Below, piece after piece: positions 1-4,980 of a stretch of 5,440 nt of DNA (positions are counted from its first letter, which is position 1; every line of letters begins with the position of its first letter). The DNA comes from JANYGA01 sp043743145. GTDB taxonomy: Bacteria; Vulcanimicrobiota; Vulcanimicrobiia; Vulcanimicrobiales; Vulcanimicrobiaceae. The translations under genes and the position numbers were made by a program. Where the stretch lies: the NCBI GenBank assembly GCA_043743145.1, contig JAYTXC010000270.1, positions 1 through 5,440 of the forward strand, given 5' to 3'. The notes below the pieces were generated by a model. That model was not told where the DNA came from, searched no databases, and saw only the letters and a program-made list of their open reading frames with translations.

Positions 1-384
1 CGTGCGCTCGCTGCCGTGAAACCGCACATGAAGCGCGACCCGAAGCTCGTCAAGCTGCCCGACGGATTGAGCTATCAAGATCTCGTCGTTGGGCACGGCG
101 AAATGCCGAAGGTCGGCCAGACGGTACGCGTTCACTACACGGGGACGCTCGTCGACGGGAAGAAATTCGATAGCTCGCGCGATCGTGGAACCCCGTTCGA
201 ATTTCCGCTCGGTCAACAGCGCGTGATCGCGGGTTGGGACGAAGGCGTCGCGACGATGCGGGTTGGCGGTCGGCGCAAGCTGATCATCCCGGCGAAGCTC
301 GGCTACGGCGACGCGGGTGCAGGCGGCGTCATCCCACCCGGCGCGACGCTGATCTTCGATATCGAACTGCTCGGAATCGTCTAG
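1..384 (+). CDS. FKBP-type peptidyl-prolyl cis-trans isomerase, 5' end cut by window
   Basis: Catalyses cis-trans isomerisation of X-Pro peptide bonds and helps protein folding. The frame is open to the left edge and ends with TAG at 382-384. Counting from the first possible in-window start (GTG at 16), one complete FKBP domain fills residues about 15-122. It shows the family landmarks VHYTGTL (39-45), KKFDSS (49-54), RVIAGWDEGV (69-78, with the pocket Trp at 74), LIIPAKLGYGD (89-99) and a final GATLIFDIELL (109-119). Neither GTG 16 nor ATG 28 has a convincing ribosome binding site, and the residues before GTG 16 (RALAA) look like the end of a signal peptide. I therefore infer a secreted or lipoprotein FKBP whose start lies outside the window. 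The peptide-binding lipoprotein gene begins three bases after the stop, suggesting one transcript. The family call is firm; the location is inferred. Confidence 0.93.
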   Translation, partial: RALAAVKPHMKRDPKLVKLPDGLSYQDLVVGHGEMPKVGQTVRVHYTGTLVDGKKFDSSRDRGTPFEFPLGQQRVIAGWDEGVATMRVGGRRKLIIPAKLGYGDAGAGGVIPPGATLIFDIELLGIV

Positions 385-387
385 CCG

Positions 388-2025
388 ATGATGCGTCCGA
401 TCGCGGCAGCATTGCTCGGTGCGCTCGCGTTCGGGAGCATTGGCTGCACGAAGCTCGGCTCGAGTGCGGGTAGCACGTTGCATGCATGGACGAAGCCCGG
501 CACCGTGCGCATCGGATTTTACGAAGAGCCCGATACGCTCAATCCCGTGACTGGGCAGATGTCATTTTCCAGCGACGTCTTCCAACTCGTCTTCGACGGC
601 CTCATCCGCTTCGACGAGCATGGCCGCCCCGTGCCCGATCTCGCGCGCGAGGTCCCGTCGCTCGCCAACGGCGGAATTTCCAAAGATGGCAAGACGCTCA
701 CCTATCATTTGATGCCGGGTGCCAAATGGCACGACGGGATCCCCGTAACGTCGCACGATGTTGCCTTCACGTGGCGACAGATCATGAATCCGAACAATTC
801 GACGCCTTCGCGCGTCGGGTACGAGCTCATCAAACGCATCGATACGCCGGACGACCACACGGTCATCGTTCGCCTCGATCGACCGTATCCGCCCGCGCTC
901 TTTCTTTTCAAAAATCTCAATCAAGGCGCGATCGTTCCCGAACACATCTTAAGCGGGCATGCGTCGATCAATACGGTGCCATTCAATCGCGGACCAATTG
1001 GTTCGGGTCCGTACGTCTTCGAATCGTGGCAGCACGGGAGCGAGATGCGCTTTCACGCCAACCACGCCTATTTTCGCGGCGTACCGAAGATCGAGCACGT
1101 GACGATTAAGTTCGTCCCCGATCAAAACACCATGCTCTCCGAACTACGCACACATGAGGTCGATCTCTACTTCGATATTCCGCCGAATCAAGTCGAACGC
1201 GTGCGCGCGATCGACGGGCTCACGGTCGCGTCGACCTCAACGCTCCATTGGGAGCACCTCAACTTCAATACGAAACGACCGCCGCTCGACGATCGCAACG
1301 TTCGCCTCGCGCTCTGTTACGCGATGGACGAAGCCGCGATCTACAAGAAAGTCTACTTCGGGCTCGGCCGTAACGCCCCGACGCATTTCAATCCCGATTT
1401 TGGTTGGGGCGATCCCAAGATCGGCTACTATCCGCACGATCCGGCGCACGCGGCAAAGCTGCTCGATGCAGCTGGATGGAAACTCGGGGCCGATGGCACG
1501 CGCAGGCGCGCGGGTATACCGCTCGCGTTTTCTATCTCGACCGTTGCTGGCGTGAAATCGCGCGAGCAGATCGAGGTGCTCTTACAAAGCGATTGGCACG
1601 CGATCGGCGCGAACGTGACGGTGAAGAACGCGCCTGCAGCGACGCTCTTCGCCCCAGCCGCCGCCGGCGGCCTCATCTCCGGTGGAAAGACCGACGTCGC
1701 GCTCTTTACGTGGGTCAACACCTCACCCGATCCCGACGACGAAACCTTTATCTCGCCGCGCTCGGTCCCGCCGCTCGGCCAAAACGACTCGTTCTTCGTA
1801 AGTGAAGAAATCGCGCGCGCACAAGCCGCAGGGCTCGCGACCTACGATCTCGCGAAACGCCGCTCGGCCTATGCGAAAATCGCTCACGTCCTCATCGACA
1901 ACGTCCCGGAGTATGTCCTCGATTGGCTTCCCGAGACCGCTGCGTACAACACCGATCTCCATGGCGTCACGGTCGTTCCGGTCGGGTCGGATCTGTGGAA
2001 TATCGCAACGTGGACGCTGCGCTAA
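388..2025 (+). CDS. Peptide/oligopeptide ABC transporter substrate-binding lipoprotein (SBP_bac_5 family)
   Basis: Extracytoplasmic receptor that captures peptides or similar solutes and delivers them to an ABC permease. The 545-residue length is normal for the family. The N-terminus is a lipoprotein signal: Met-Arg, a hydrophobic stretch, then a lipobox SIGC with the lipidated Cys at residue 20. The mature protein opens with TVRIGFYEEPDTLNP, typical of the first beta-strand of DppA/OppA proteins. It carries the family signature around AKWHDGIPVTSHDVAFTW (Trp 114), followed by IKRIDTPDDHTVIVRL. A second-lobe segment around HLNFNTKRPPLDDRNVRLAL (from about residue 290) and a SPDPDDETF segment near the ligand cleft also fit. 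It starts three bases after the FKBP stop; ATG 388 and ATG 391 are adjacent and neither has a strong Shine-Dalgarno, so translational coupling is likely. No permease or ATPase gene is in the window, so the partner and ligand are unknown. Confidence 0.95.
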   Translation: MMRPIAAALLGALAFGSIGCTKLGSSAGSTLHAWTKPGTVRIGFYEEPDTLNPVTGQMSFSSDVFQLVFDGLIRFDEHGRPVPDLAREVPSLANGGISKDGKTLTYHLMPGAKWHDGIPVTSHDVAFTWRQIMNPNNSTPSRVGYELIKRIDTPDDHTVIVRLDRPYPPALFLFKNLNQGAIVPEHILSGHASINTVPFNRGPIGSGPYVFESWQHGSEMRFHANHAYFRGVPKIEHVTIKFVPDQNTMLSELRTHEVDLYFDIPPNQVERVRAIDGLTVASTSTLHWEHLNFNTKRPPLDDRNVRLALCYAMDEAAIYKKVYFGLGRNAPTHFNPDFGWGDPKIGYYPHDPAHAAKLLDAAGWKLGADGTRRRAGIPLAFSISTVAGVKSREQIEVLLQSDWHAIGANVTVKNAPAATLFAPAAAGGLISGGKTDVALFTWVNTSPDPDDETFISPRSVPPLGQNDSFFVSEEIARAQAAGLATYDLAKRRSAYAKIAHVLIDNVPEYVLDWLPETAAYNTDLHGVTVVPVGSDLWNIATWTLR

Positions 2026-2687
2026 GGCATACCGTCACCGTCTTCGAGATGCGCGGTATCGTTCAGTCGTAAAACAAGTCGCCGGGAACCGGCGATGCGA
2101 ACAGTCGAGAGCGACGTGTTGCCCGCCGGAAAGAAGAAGTCGCGCGAGGTTCCGACGAGTTCGGCGAAATAGGCATTAATGCTTCCGGCGTGCGAGACAA
2201 CCGCCACGTGCGCGTCCGGATAGGCACGCACGATCTCCGCGATCGCGCTGGCGAAACGATCCCGGACGTCGCTCGCGCGTTCGGCATCGGGCACCGCGCC
2301 CCACGACCCATCGCGAAGTGCGATCTCGGCGAGCGTCGTGAGACGCTCGCGGATCGCATTCGCACGTTCGGTCGCACCGAGGCCAGCTGGAAACGACTCG
2401 CTGCCGAGACCGATCTCGCGGACGCGTGCGTCGGTTGTCACTTCGAGGCCGCACGCGTCTGCCACGGCTCGCGCGGTTTCGAAGGCGCGTCGCGTCGGGC
2501 TCGAAACGATCGCCGCGAGATGTGTTGTTCGCGCGAGCCGGGCGCCCAGCGCTCGCGCTTGGCGCTGTCCGATCGTGCTGAGGCCGAGATCGTCGTACCC
2601 GGCGGCGCCCGAAAACGTCGTCGCGTCGTCGGGGAGCGCGTCGCCGTGGCGGATCACGTGGATGATGGTTCGCGCGGCGGCACTCAT
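2022..2687 (-). CDS. Histidine phosphatase superfamily protein (phosphoglycerate mutase-like)
   Basis: A 221-residue branch-1 histidine phosphatase, a family in which a His is transiently phosphorylated during phosphate-ester hydrolysis or transfer. The catalytic RHG motif is at residues 13-15 (IIHVIRHGDA, nucleophile His 14). LGLSTIGQRQARALG (34-48) is the usual next helix, SSPTRRAFETA (62-72) supplies the second phosphate-binding Arg, REIGLG (90-95) probably carries the acid Glu, and VVSHAGSIN (163-171) supplies the second active-site His. The substrate cannot be read from the sequence; SixA, CobC and general phosphatases share this core. I chose ATG at 2687 because RHG then lies close to the N-terminus and an AAGAG lies about 7 bases upstream. 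ATG at 2717 is an alternative adding ten residues. The open frame continues to 3080 but without family similarity. The stop overlaps the convergent stop of the peptide-binding gene by four bases. Confidence 0.9.
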   Translation of the reverse strand: MSAAARTIIHVIRHGDALPDDATTFSGAAGYDDLGLSTIGQRQARALGARLARTTHLAAIVSSPTRRAFETARAVADACGLEVTTDARVREIGLGSESFPAGLGATERANAIRERLTTLAEIALRDGSWGAVPDAERASDVRDRFASAIAEIVRAYPDAHVAVVSHAGSINAYFAELVGTSRDFFFPAGNTSLSTVRIAGSRRLVLRLNDTAHLEDGDGMP

Positions 2688-2730
2688 GGCGCGGCTCTTG
2701 GCGAATCGGGTCCGCATGCCTCGCGCCACG

Positions 2731-2748
2731 GTGCCATGATGTTGGCAC
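2731..2748. repeat. Perfect inverted repeat in divergent intergenic gap (possible operator)
   Basis: GTGCCA-TGATGT-TGGCAC is a perfect 6-base dyad around a 6-base spacer. It sits between the start of the histidine phosphatase (2687, leftward) and the unknown gene at 2771 (rightward), 43 and 22 bases from the two start codons. That position suits a dimeric repressor or activator acting on both genes. A hairpin in one of the transcripts is also possible. No sigma-70 box pair with good spacing could be assigned in the gap. The dyad is seen directly; the regulatory role is inferred. Confidence 0.45.
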
Positions 2749-2770
2749 AGAAAGTGGGTAGGATACGTGT

Positions 2771-3034
2771 ATGAGACGCACTGGCACGAGCGCAACGCTC
2801 TTCGATCCGCCGCAGCCTGTTTTCGAACTCCGCATCCGCCGGTTCGCTCGTGAAGTCGCAAAACGACATCGCGGCGGGCAAGCCGATATCGGTGCCCTGG
2901 TAACGGCGCTTCGCGCGTATCACCGGATCTGGTCGCTCGTCGAATCAGTTCCTTCCCTCGATACGGCTGCGGTCGGCATCGCCGTCTCCGAATACGGACG
3001 TGCACGTCAGGCATCGCGCCGAAAAGTCGCATAG
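2771..3034 (+). CDS. Small basic protein of unknown function (87 aa)
   Basis: I do not recognise this protein. It looks like a real gene: the start ATG follows a good ribosome binding site, GGGTAGGA at 2756-2763, seven bases upstream, and its codons (CGC, GTC, ATC, CTC, TCG, GAA) match the neighbours. The N-terminal half is basic (FELRIRRFAREVAKRHRGG, residues 18-36). A probable helix follows (DIGALVTALRAYHRIWSLVES, with a Trp near 54), and the tail is short and Arg/Lys-rich. There is no signal peptide, membrane segment or cysteine, so it is probably a small cytoplasmic helical protein. It lies divergent from the histidine phosphatase and 96 bases before msrA on the same strand. Confidence 0.6.
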   Translation: MRRTGTSATLFDPPQPVFELRIRRFAREVAKRHRGGQADIGALVTALRAYHRIWSLVESVPSLDTAAVGIAVSEYGRARQASRRKVA

Positions 3035-3064
3035 ACGCGATGTAAGCGCCCTCGCAGACGAATC

Positions 3065-3076
3065 CGACCGTGGTCG
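3065..3076. repeat. Short inverted repeat upstream of msrA (first of two)
   Basis: CGACC-GT-GGTCG is a perfect 5-base dyad with a 2-base centre, in the 96-base gap between the unknown 87-aa gene and msrA. It could be half of an operator or a weak stem. No U-run follows, so it is not a typical terminator. Confidence 0.3.
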
Positions 3077-3095
3077 TCAAAGATGGGGTGAAGCA

Positions 3096-3109
3096 ACCCG
3101 AAGTCGGGT
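3096..3109. repeat. Short inverted repeat just upstream of msrA (second of two)
   Basis: ACCCGA-AG-TCGGGT is a perfect 6-base dyad. As RNA it could form a 5-bp stem (ACCCG/CGGGT) with an AAGU loop. It ends 21 bases before the first msrA start codon and 15 bases before its GAGGA ribosome binding site. It could be an operator or an RNA hairpin in the leader. No poly-U follows. Confidence 0.35.
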
Positions 3110-3130
3110 GTCGCGCGTTATTACGAGGAC

Positions 3131-3802
3131 ATGATGAATCGCCACATTACCATCGCCATGAGCGCCTTGCTCGCCTTTCCGCTCGCGCTCGCGGCCTTGC
3201 CCGCACGCCCCGTTTCAGCCGCGCCCGCAGTCGTCGCCGCGCCCATTTTTGATGCGCATCGCGCGACGGCTGTTTTCGCCGGCGGCTGCTTTTGGGGCCT
3301 CGAAGACGTGTTTGCGAAGTTGCGCGGGGTCAGCGATGTGACGGTTGGCTATAGCGGCGGGTCGCGCGAAACCGCCGATTACGAGGCCGTAAGCACGGGC
3401 CGAACCGGCCATGCCGAATCTGTCATGATTGCTTACGATCCGACGAAAATTTCTTACGCGCGCCTCCTCGACGTTTTTTTCTCCGTCGCTCACGATCCCA
3501 CAGAGATCGATCGGCAAGGTCCCGATGACGGCCCGCAATATCGCTCGGAGATTTTCTACGCGAATGCCGCGCAACAACGGAGCGCGCAGTCAGCGATTGC
3601 CGCGCTCACAGCACACAAAACCTACACTCGGCCGATCGCGACGCGAGTCGCTCCGCTCACGGCGTTCTATGTCGCCGAGGCATATCATCAGCATTTCGCC
3701 GAGAAGAACCCGACGTATCCCTATATCGTCGCGATCGATGCACCGAAGGTCGCCGTCCTCGAGTCGCGCTTTCCCACCCTCGTGCGACCCAGCGCCAAAT
3801 AA
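3131..3802 (+). CDS. msrA: Peptide-methionine (S)-S-oxide reductase MsrA, exported, single-cysteine
   Basis: Reduces methionine-S-sulfoxide in proteins back to methionine. The catalytic motif GGCFWG has its nucleophilic Cys at residue 53. The remaining landmarks are VTVGYSGG (70-77), YEAVSTGRTGHAESV, FFSVAHDPT, the signature DRQGPDDGPQYRSEIFY and EAYHQHFAEKNP. Residues 1-30 form a Sec-type signal peptide: MNRH, a hydrophobic Ala/Leu core, and VSA-AP as a likely cleavage site, so the enzyme should act outside the cytoplasmic membrane. Cys 53 is the only cysteine in the protein. No resolving Cys is present, so sulfenic acid reduction must rely directly on an external thiol or a partner. ATG 3131 and ATG 3134 are adjacent; the GAGGA at 3125-3129 lies only one base before the first and four before the second, so 3134 is slightly preferred. 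The stop is three bases from the convergent metallothionein-like gene. No msrB is in the window. Confidence 0.95.
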   Translation: MMNRHITIAMSALLAFPLALAALPARPVSAAPAVVAAPIFDAHRATAVFAGGCFWGLEDVFAKLRGVSDVTVGYSGGSRETADYEAVSTGRTGHAESVMIAYDPTKISYARLLDVFFSVAHDPTEIDRQGPDDGPQYRSEIFYANAAQQRSAQSAIAALTAHKTYTRPIATRVAPLTAFYVAEAYHQHFAEKNPTYPYIVAIDAPKVAVLESRFPTLVRPSAK

Positions 3803-3805
3803 AGG

Positions 3806-4009
3806 CTAACTCGCGCTTTCTTTCCCGGCCCCGCCATGAAGCTGCTCGTCTATCGCTTTCGCACAGGCCGAATGTCCGCATGAGCAGGTGATGTTCTGCG
3901 GGTCGCGTCCGTCGGGTGAAGCGCAATACGGCGAACAGGTTGCCTCATCGAATGTCACATCGCAGAGACACGCGAGATGCTCGCAGCGTTGGGTTTGCTC
4001 GTTGACCAT
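3806..4009 (-). CDS. Small Cys-rich bacterial metallothionein-like protein (67 aa)
   Basis: Probably binds Zn, Cd or Cu ions in cysteine clusters for metal storage or detoxification. It has eight cysteines (9, 14, 16, 25, 29, 42, 44, 49) and two histidines in the Cys region (11, 46). Compared from memory with cyanobacterial SmtA, the pattern fits in three blocks. RCEHLACLCDV matches KCACEPCLCNV position for position, with His 11 in place of a cysteine. CSPYCA matches CSEACA. CGHSAC matches CGHTGC. This points to the prokaryotic metallothionein family. Residues 50-67 form a Cys-free tail with a polar, Gly/Ser-rich end. ATG at 4009 has a purine-rich GGGGAAACGGG upstream. It converges on msrA with a 3-base gap and diverges from the acidic protein gene. 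No SmtB-type regulator gene or AT-rich SmtB operator is visible. A different small zinc-ribbon protein remains possible. Confidence 0.75.
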   Translation of the reverse strand: MVNEQTQRCEHLACLCDVTFDEATCSPYCASPDGRDPQNITCSCGHSACAKAIDEQLHGGAGKESAS

Positions 4010-4098
4010 AGTGCCCGTTTCCCCGCCGACCGCTTGCCCAAACGGCGCCAGGCTCCGGAAGGCGGGGGCACGCCGCCGGCTACCGAACGCGCGAGCGT

Positions 4099-4467
4099 AT
4101 GTCCCTCGCCGAATATCCTGGATTTGCGCTCCTTTCGGATGATGTGCGCGAGTTGCTCTTGCGAGCCGAAAATGGCGAGGACGACGCGCGGCCCGCGCTT
4201 TTGACCAAAGTGGCCGATGTTCTCAACGTGTTCATCGGCCTCGACTTGCTTCAATACGTCTTTATGCCCAGCGTCGAAGACGATGGTTCGGAACCGATCG
4301 CGATCGATCTCATCGCCCCGAGTGACCCCGAGCCTGCGGCAATCGCGTGGTTCTCGATCGACGAAGCGGGGTACGACGAATTTCGCGACGCCGTCACACT
4401 CTTTGGCGACATCGCCGACGTGCTCAACCCCCCGATCGTCCTAGATGTCGACGACGACGACGATTAG
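4099..4467 (+). CDS. Highly acidic protein of unknown function (122 aa)
   Basis: I do not recognise this protein. It has 30 Asp/Glu against 5 Lys/Arg and ends in five consecutive aspartates encoded by a GAC run. The interior alternates predicted helices (VRELLLRAENG; LLTKVADVLNVFIGLDLLQY, about residues 35-53) with strand-like segments (PIAIDLIAP; AAIAWFSID) and a late helix (YDEFRDAVTLFGDIADVL). This looks like a compact globular alpha/beta domain with a charged tail, without signal peptide, membrane span or cysteine. ATG 4099 has only a weak upstream purine site. The gene lies divergent from the metallothionein-like gene and directly upstream of infA. The last codons overlap the infA promoter. 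Codon use matches the neighbours, which supports it as real. Confidence 0.7.
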   Translation: MSLAEYPGFALLSDDVRELLLRAENGEDDARPALLTKVADVLNVFIGLDLLQYVFMPSVEDDGSEPIAIDLIAPSDPEPAAIAWFSIDEAGYDEFRDAVTLFGDIADVLNPPIVLDVDDDDD

Positions 4468-4476
4468 CGGTATACT
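4448..4476 (+). promoter_or_regulatory. Sigma-70-type promoter reading into infA
   Basis: The -10 box TATACT (4471-4476) stands out in GC-rich surroundings and matches TATAAT at five of six positions. Seventeen bases upstream is TCGACG (4448-4453), matching TTGACA at four of six. The -35 box lies inside the GAC codon run that encodes the acidic tail of the preceding gene, so the promoter starts within that coding region. Transcription would begin near 4483-4485, at or just before the ATG of a nine-codon leader ORF. The boxes are seen; activity is inferred. Confidence 0.65.
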
Positions 4477-4484
4477 AGGACCAT

Positions 4485-4514
4485 ATGATGTTTTGTAAGA
4501 CGGTGCGATCATAG
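4485..4514 (+). other. Possible nine-codon leader ORF in the infA 5' region
   Basis: ATG 4485 (followed by a second ATG at 4488) opens a nine-residue frame, MMFCKTVRS, ending with TAG at 4512-4514. It begins at or very near the predicted transcription start, so it would be translated leaderless or nearly so. Its stop overlaps the in-frame ATA (4511-4513) of infA as ATAG. Such an overlap would allow reinitiation at an infA start that lacks a standard codon. It may equally be chance. Confidence 0.2.
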
Positions 4515-4801
4515 CTCGCCGTGGATCTTTTAGCGCAGCGCCCAGAAAGGTCTCCGCGGAGCCCTCGAAAGAGGCGCCCCTCGAGCTCTTCGGGACGATC
4601 AAGCAGGTATTCCCGAGCACCACCTTTGCCGTCGAACTCGAAAATGGCCAGACGATTCTCGCGCATATTGCGGGCCGCTTGCGGCGCCACCGCATCAAGA
4701 TTCTCCCCGGCGATCGCGTCGATCTCGAGATGTCGCCGTACGACCTCACCAAAGGCCGGATCGTCTACCGCTACCGAGCCGGCGAAGCGCGCCGCTCGTA
4801 A
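4508..4801 (+). CDS. infA: Translation initiation factor IF-1, start codon unresolved (non-canonical or sequence error)
   Basis: IF-1 is an OB-fold protein that binds the ribosomal A site and assists IF-2 and IF-3 in initiation. The core is unmistakable: LELFGTIKQV, FAVELENGQTILAHIAGR, RIKILPGDRVDLEMSPYDLT and KGRIVYRYR, then a short AGEARRS tail. By alignment with IF-1 from E. coli, SKEAPLELFGTI matches AKEDNIEMQGTV, so the usual start Met would fall on the CCC at 4562. The frame is open from 4499, after a TAA at 4496-4498, yet contains no ATG, GTG or TTG before the core. The only table-11 start codons are ATC 4508 and ATA 4511. An AGAAAGG (4544-4550) sits 11 bases before the expected start. 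The chosen 4508 start gives 97 residues against about 72 normally and is provisional. The gene has its own promoter and is not among ribosomal protein genes; no rpmJ follows. Confidence 0.88.
   Translation: MIARRGSFSAAPRKVSAEPSKEAPLELFGTIKQVFPSTTFAVELENGQTILAHIAGRLRRHRIKILPGDRVDLEMSPYDLTKGRIVYRYRAGEARRS
4563..4574 (+). promoter_or_regulatory. GAAA-tetraloop hairpin at the expected infA start
   Basis: CCTC-GAAA-GAGG forms a perfect 4-bp stem closed by a GNRA-type tetraloop exactly where the IF-1 N-terminus should begin. It lies two bases after the self-complementary CTCCGCGGAG (4552-4561). Together they could make this part of the mRNA structured. A role in start-site choice or autoregulation is speculation. 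Confidence 0.25.
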
Positions 4802-4843
4802 CGGCGGCTGAGCCCAGCGAAGCGCGCCGCTCGTAGCGGCGGC
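4782..4843. repeat. 27-base direct repeat, two copies 35 bases apart, over the infA stop
   Basis: Copy 1 (4782-4808) and copy 2 (4817-4843) share 26 of 27 bases, starting GCGAAGCGCGCCGCTCGTA. They are separated by eight bases (TGAGCCCA). The single difference (A4801 versus G4836) makes the infA stop TAA in copy 1, where copy 2 reads TAG. Copy 1 encodes the last infA codons after YRYRA and runs 7 bases past the stop. It may be a local duplication or two units of a dispersed GC-rich repeat family. Confidence 0.75.
4825..4841 (+). terminator. GC-rich hairpin after infA, possible terminator without U-run
   Basis: CGCCGCT-CGT-AGCGGCG is a perfect 7-bp stem with a 3-base loop inside repeat copy 2, 24 bases after the infA stop. 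Copy 1 has the same dyad with one mismatch. No T-run follows, so intrinsic termination would be weak; it may instead stabilise the 3' end or belong to the repeat. Confidence 0.35.
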
Positions 4844-4980
4844 GCAGACGACGCATCCGACGTGCATGGTTGCGCGTGTGCGTACCGAATGCGCACTACT
4901 TACGTCGATTCAAGCGGTTTCGCGCGGTTGCCGGATTTTTTCGGTCGAGCGCGGCGTAATCTACGGAAAACGAGTCGCGC

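Noticed and set aside
2742..2766. Sigma-54 or sigma-70 promoter at TTGGCAC...GGATAC
   Set aside because: No TTGC follows at the sigma-54 spacing, and the sigma-70-like boxes would be only 13 bases apart.
2190..2774. Long plus-strand open frame opposite the histidine phosphatase
   Set aside because: It has Arg-rich low-quality composition and lies antisense to a gene with all its catalytic motifs; a GC-rich shadow frame.
2688..3080. N-terminal extension of the histidine phosphatase frame on the minus strand, to 352 aa
   Set aside because: The extension is Arg/Cys-rich without family similarity, runs opposite a better-supported plus-strand gene, and the catalytic RHG motif normally lies near the N-terminus.
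4061..4077. GGCGGG...GCCGCC imperfect dyad between the metallothionein-like and acidic genes
   Set aside because: It is imperfect, short and in very GC-rich DNA, where such matches are expected by chance.
4521..4811. GTG-started 96-aa plus frame overlapping infA, as a separate gene or as the infA 5' part via a -1 shift at CCCC
   Set aside because: It is a Ser/Arg-rich shadow. The infA frame already aligns with IF-1 upstream of the possible slip site, so a frameshift is not needed to explain the N-terminus.
4475..4867. Minus-strand open frames over infA
   Set aside because: The plus strand encodes a clear IF-1 core; the minus frames have no recognisable motif.
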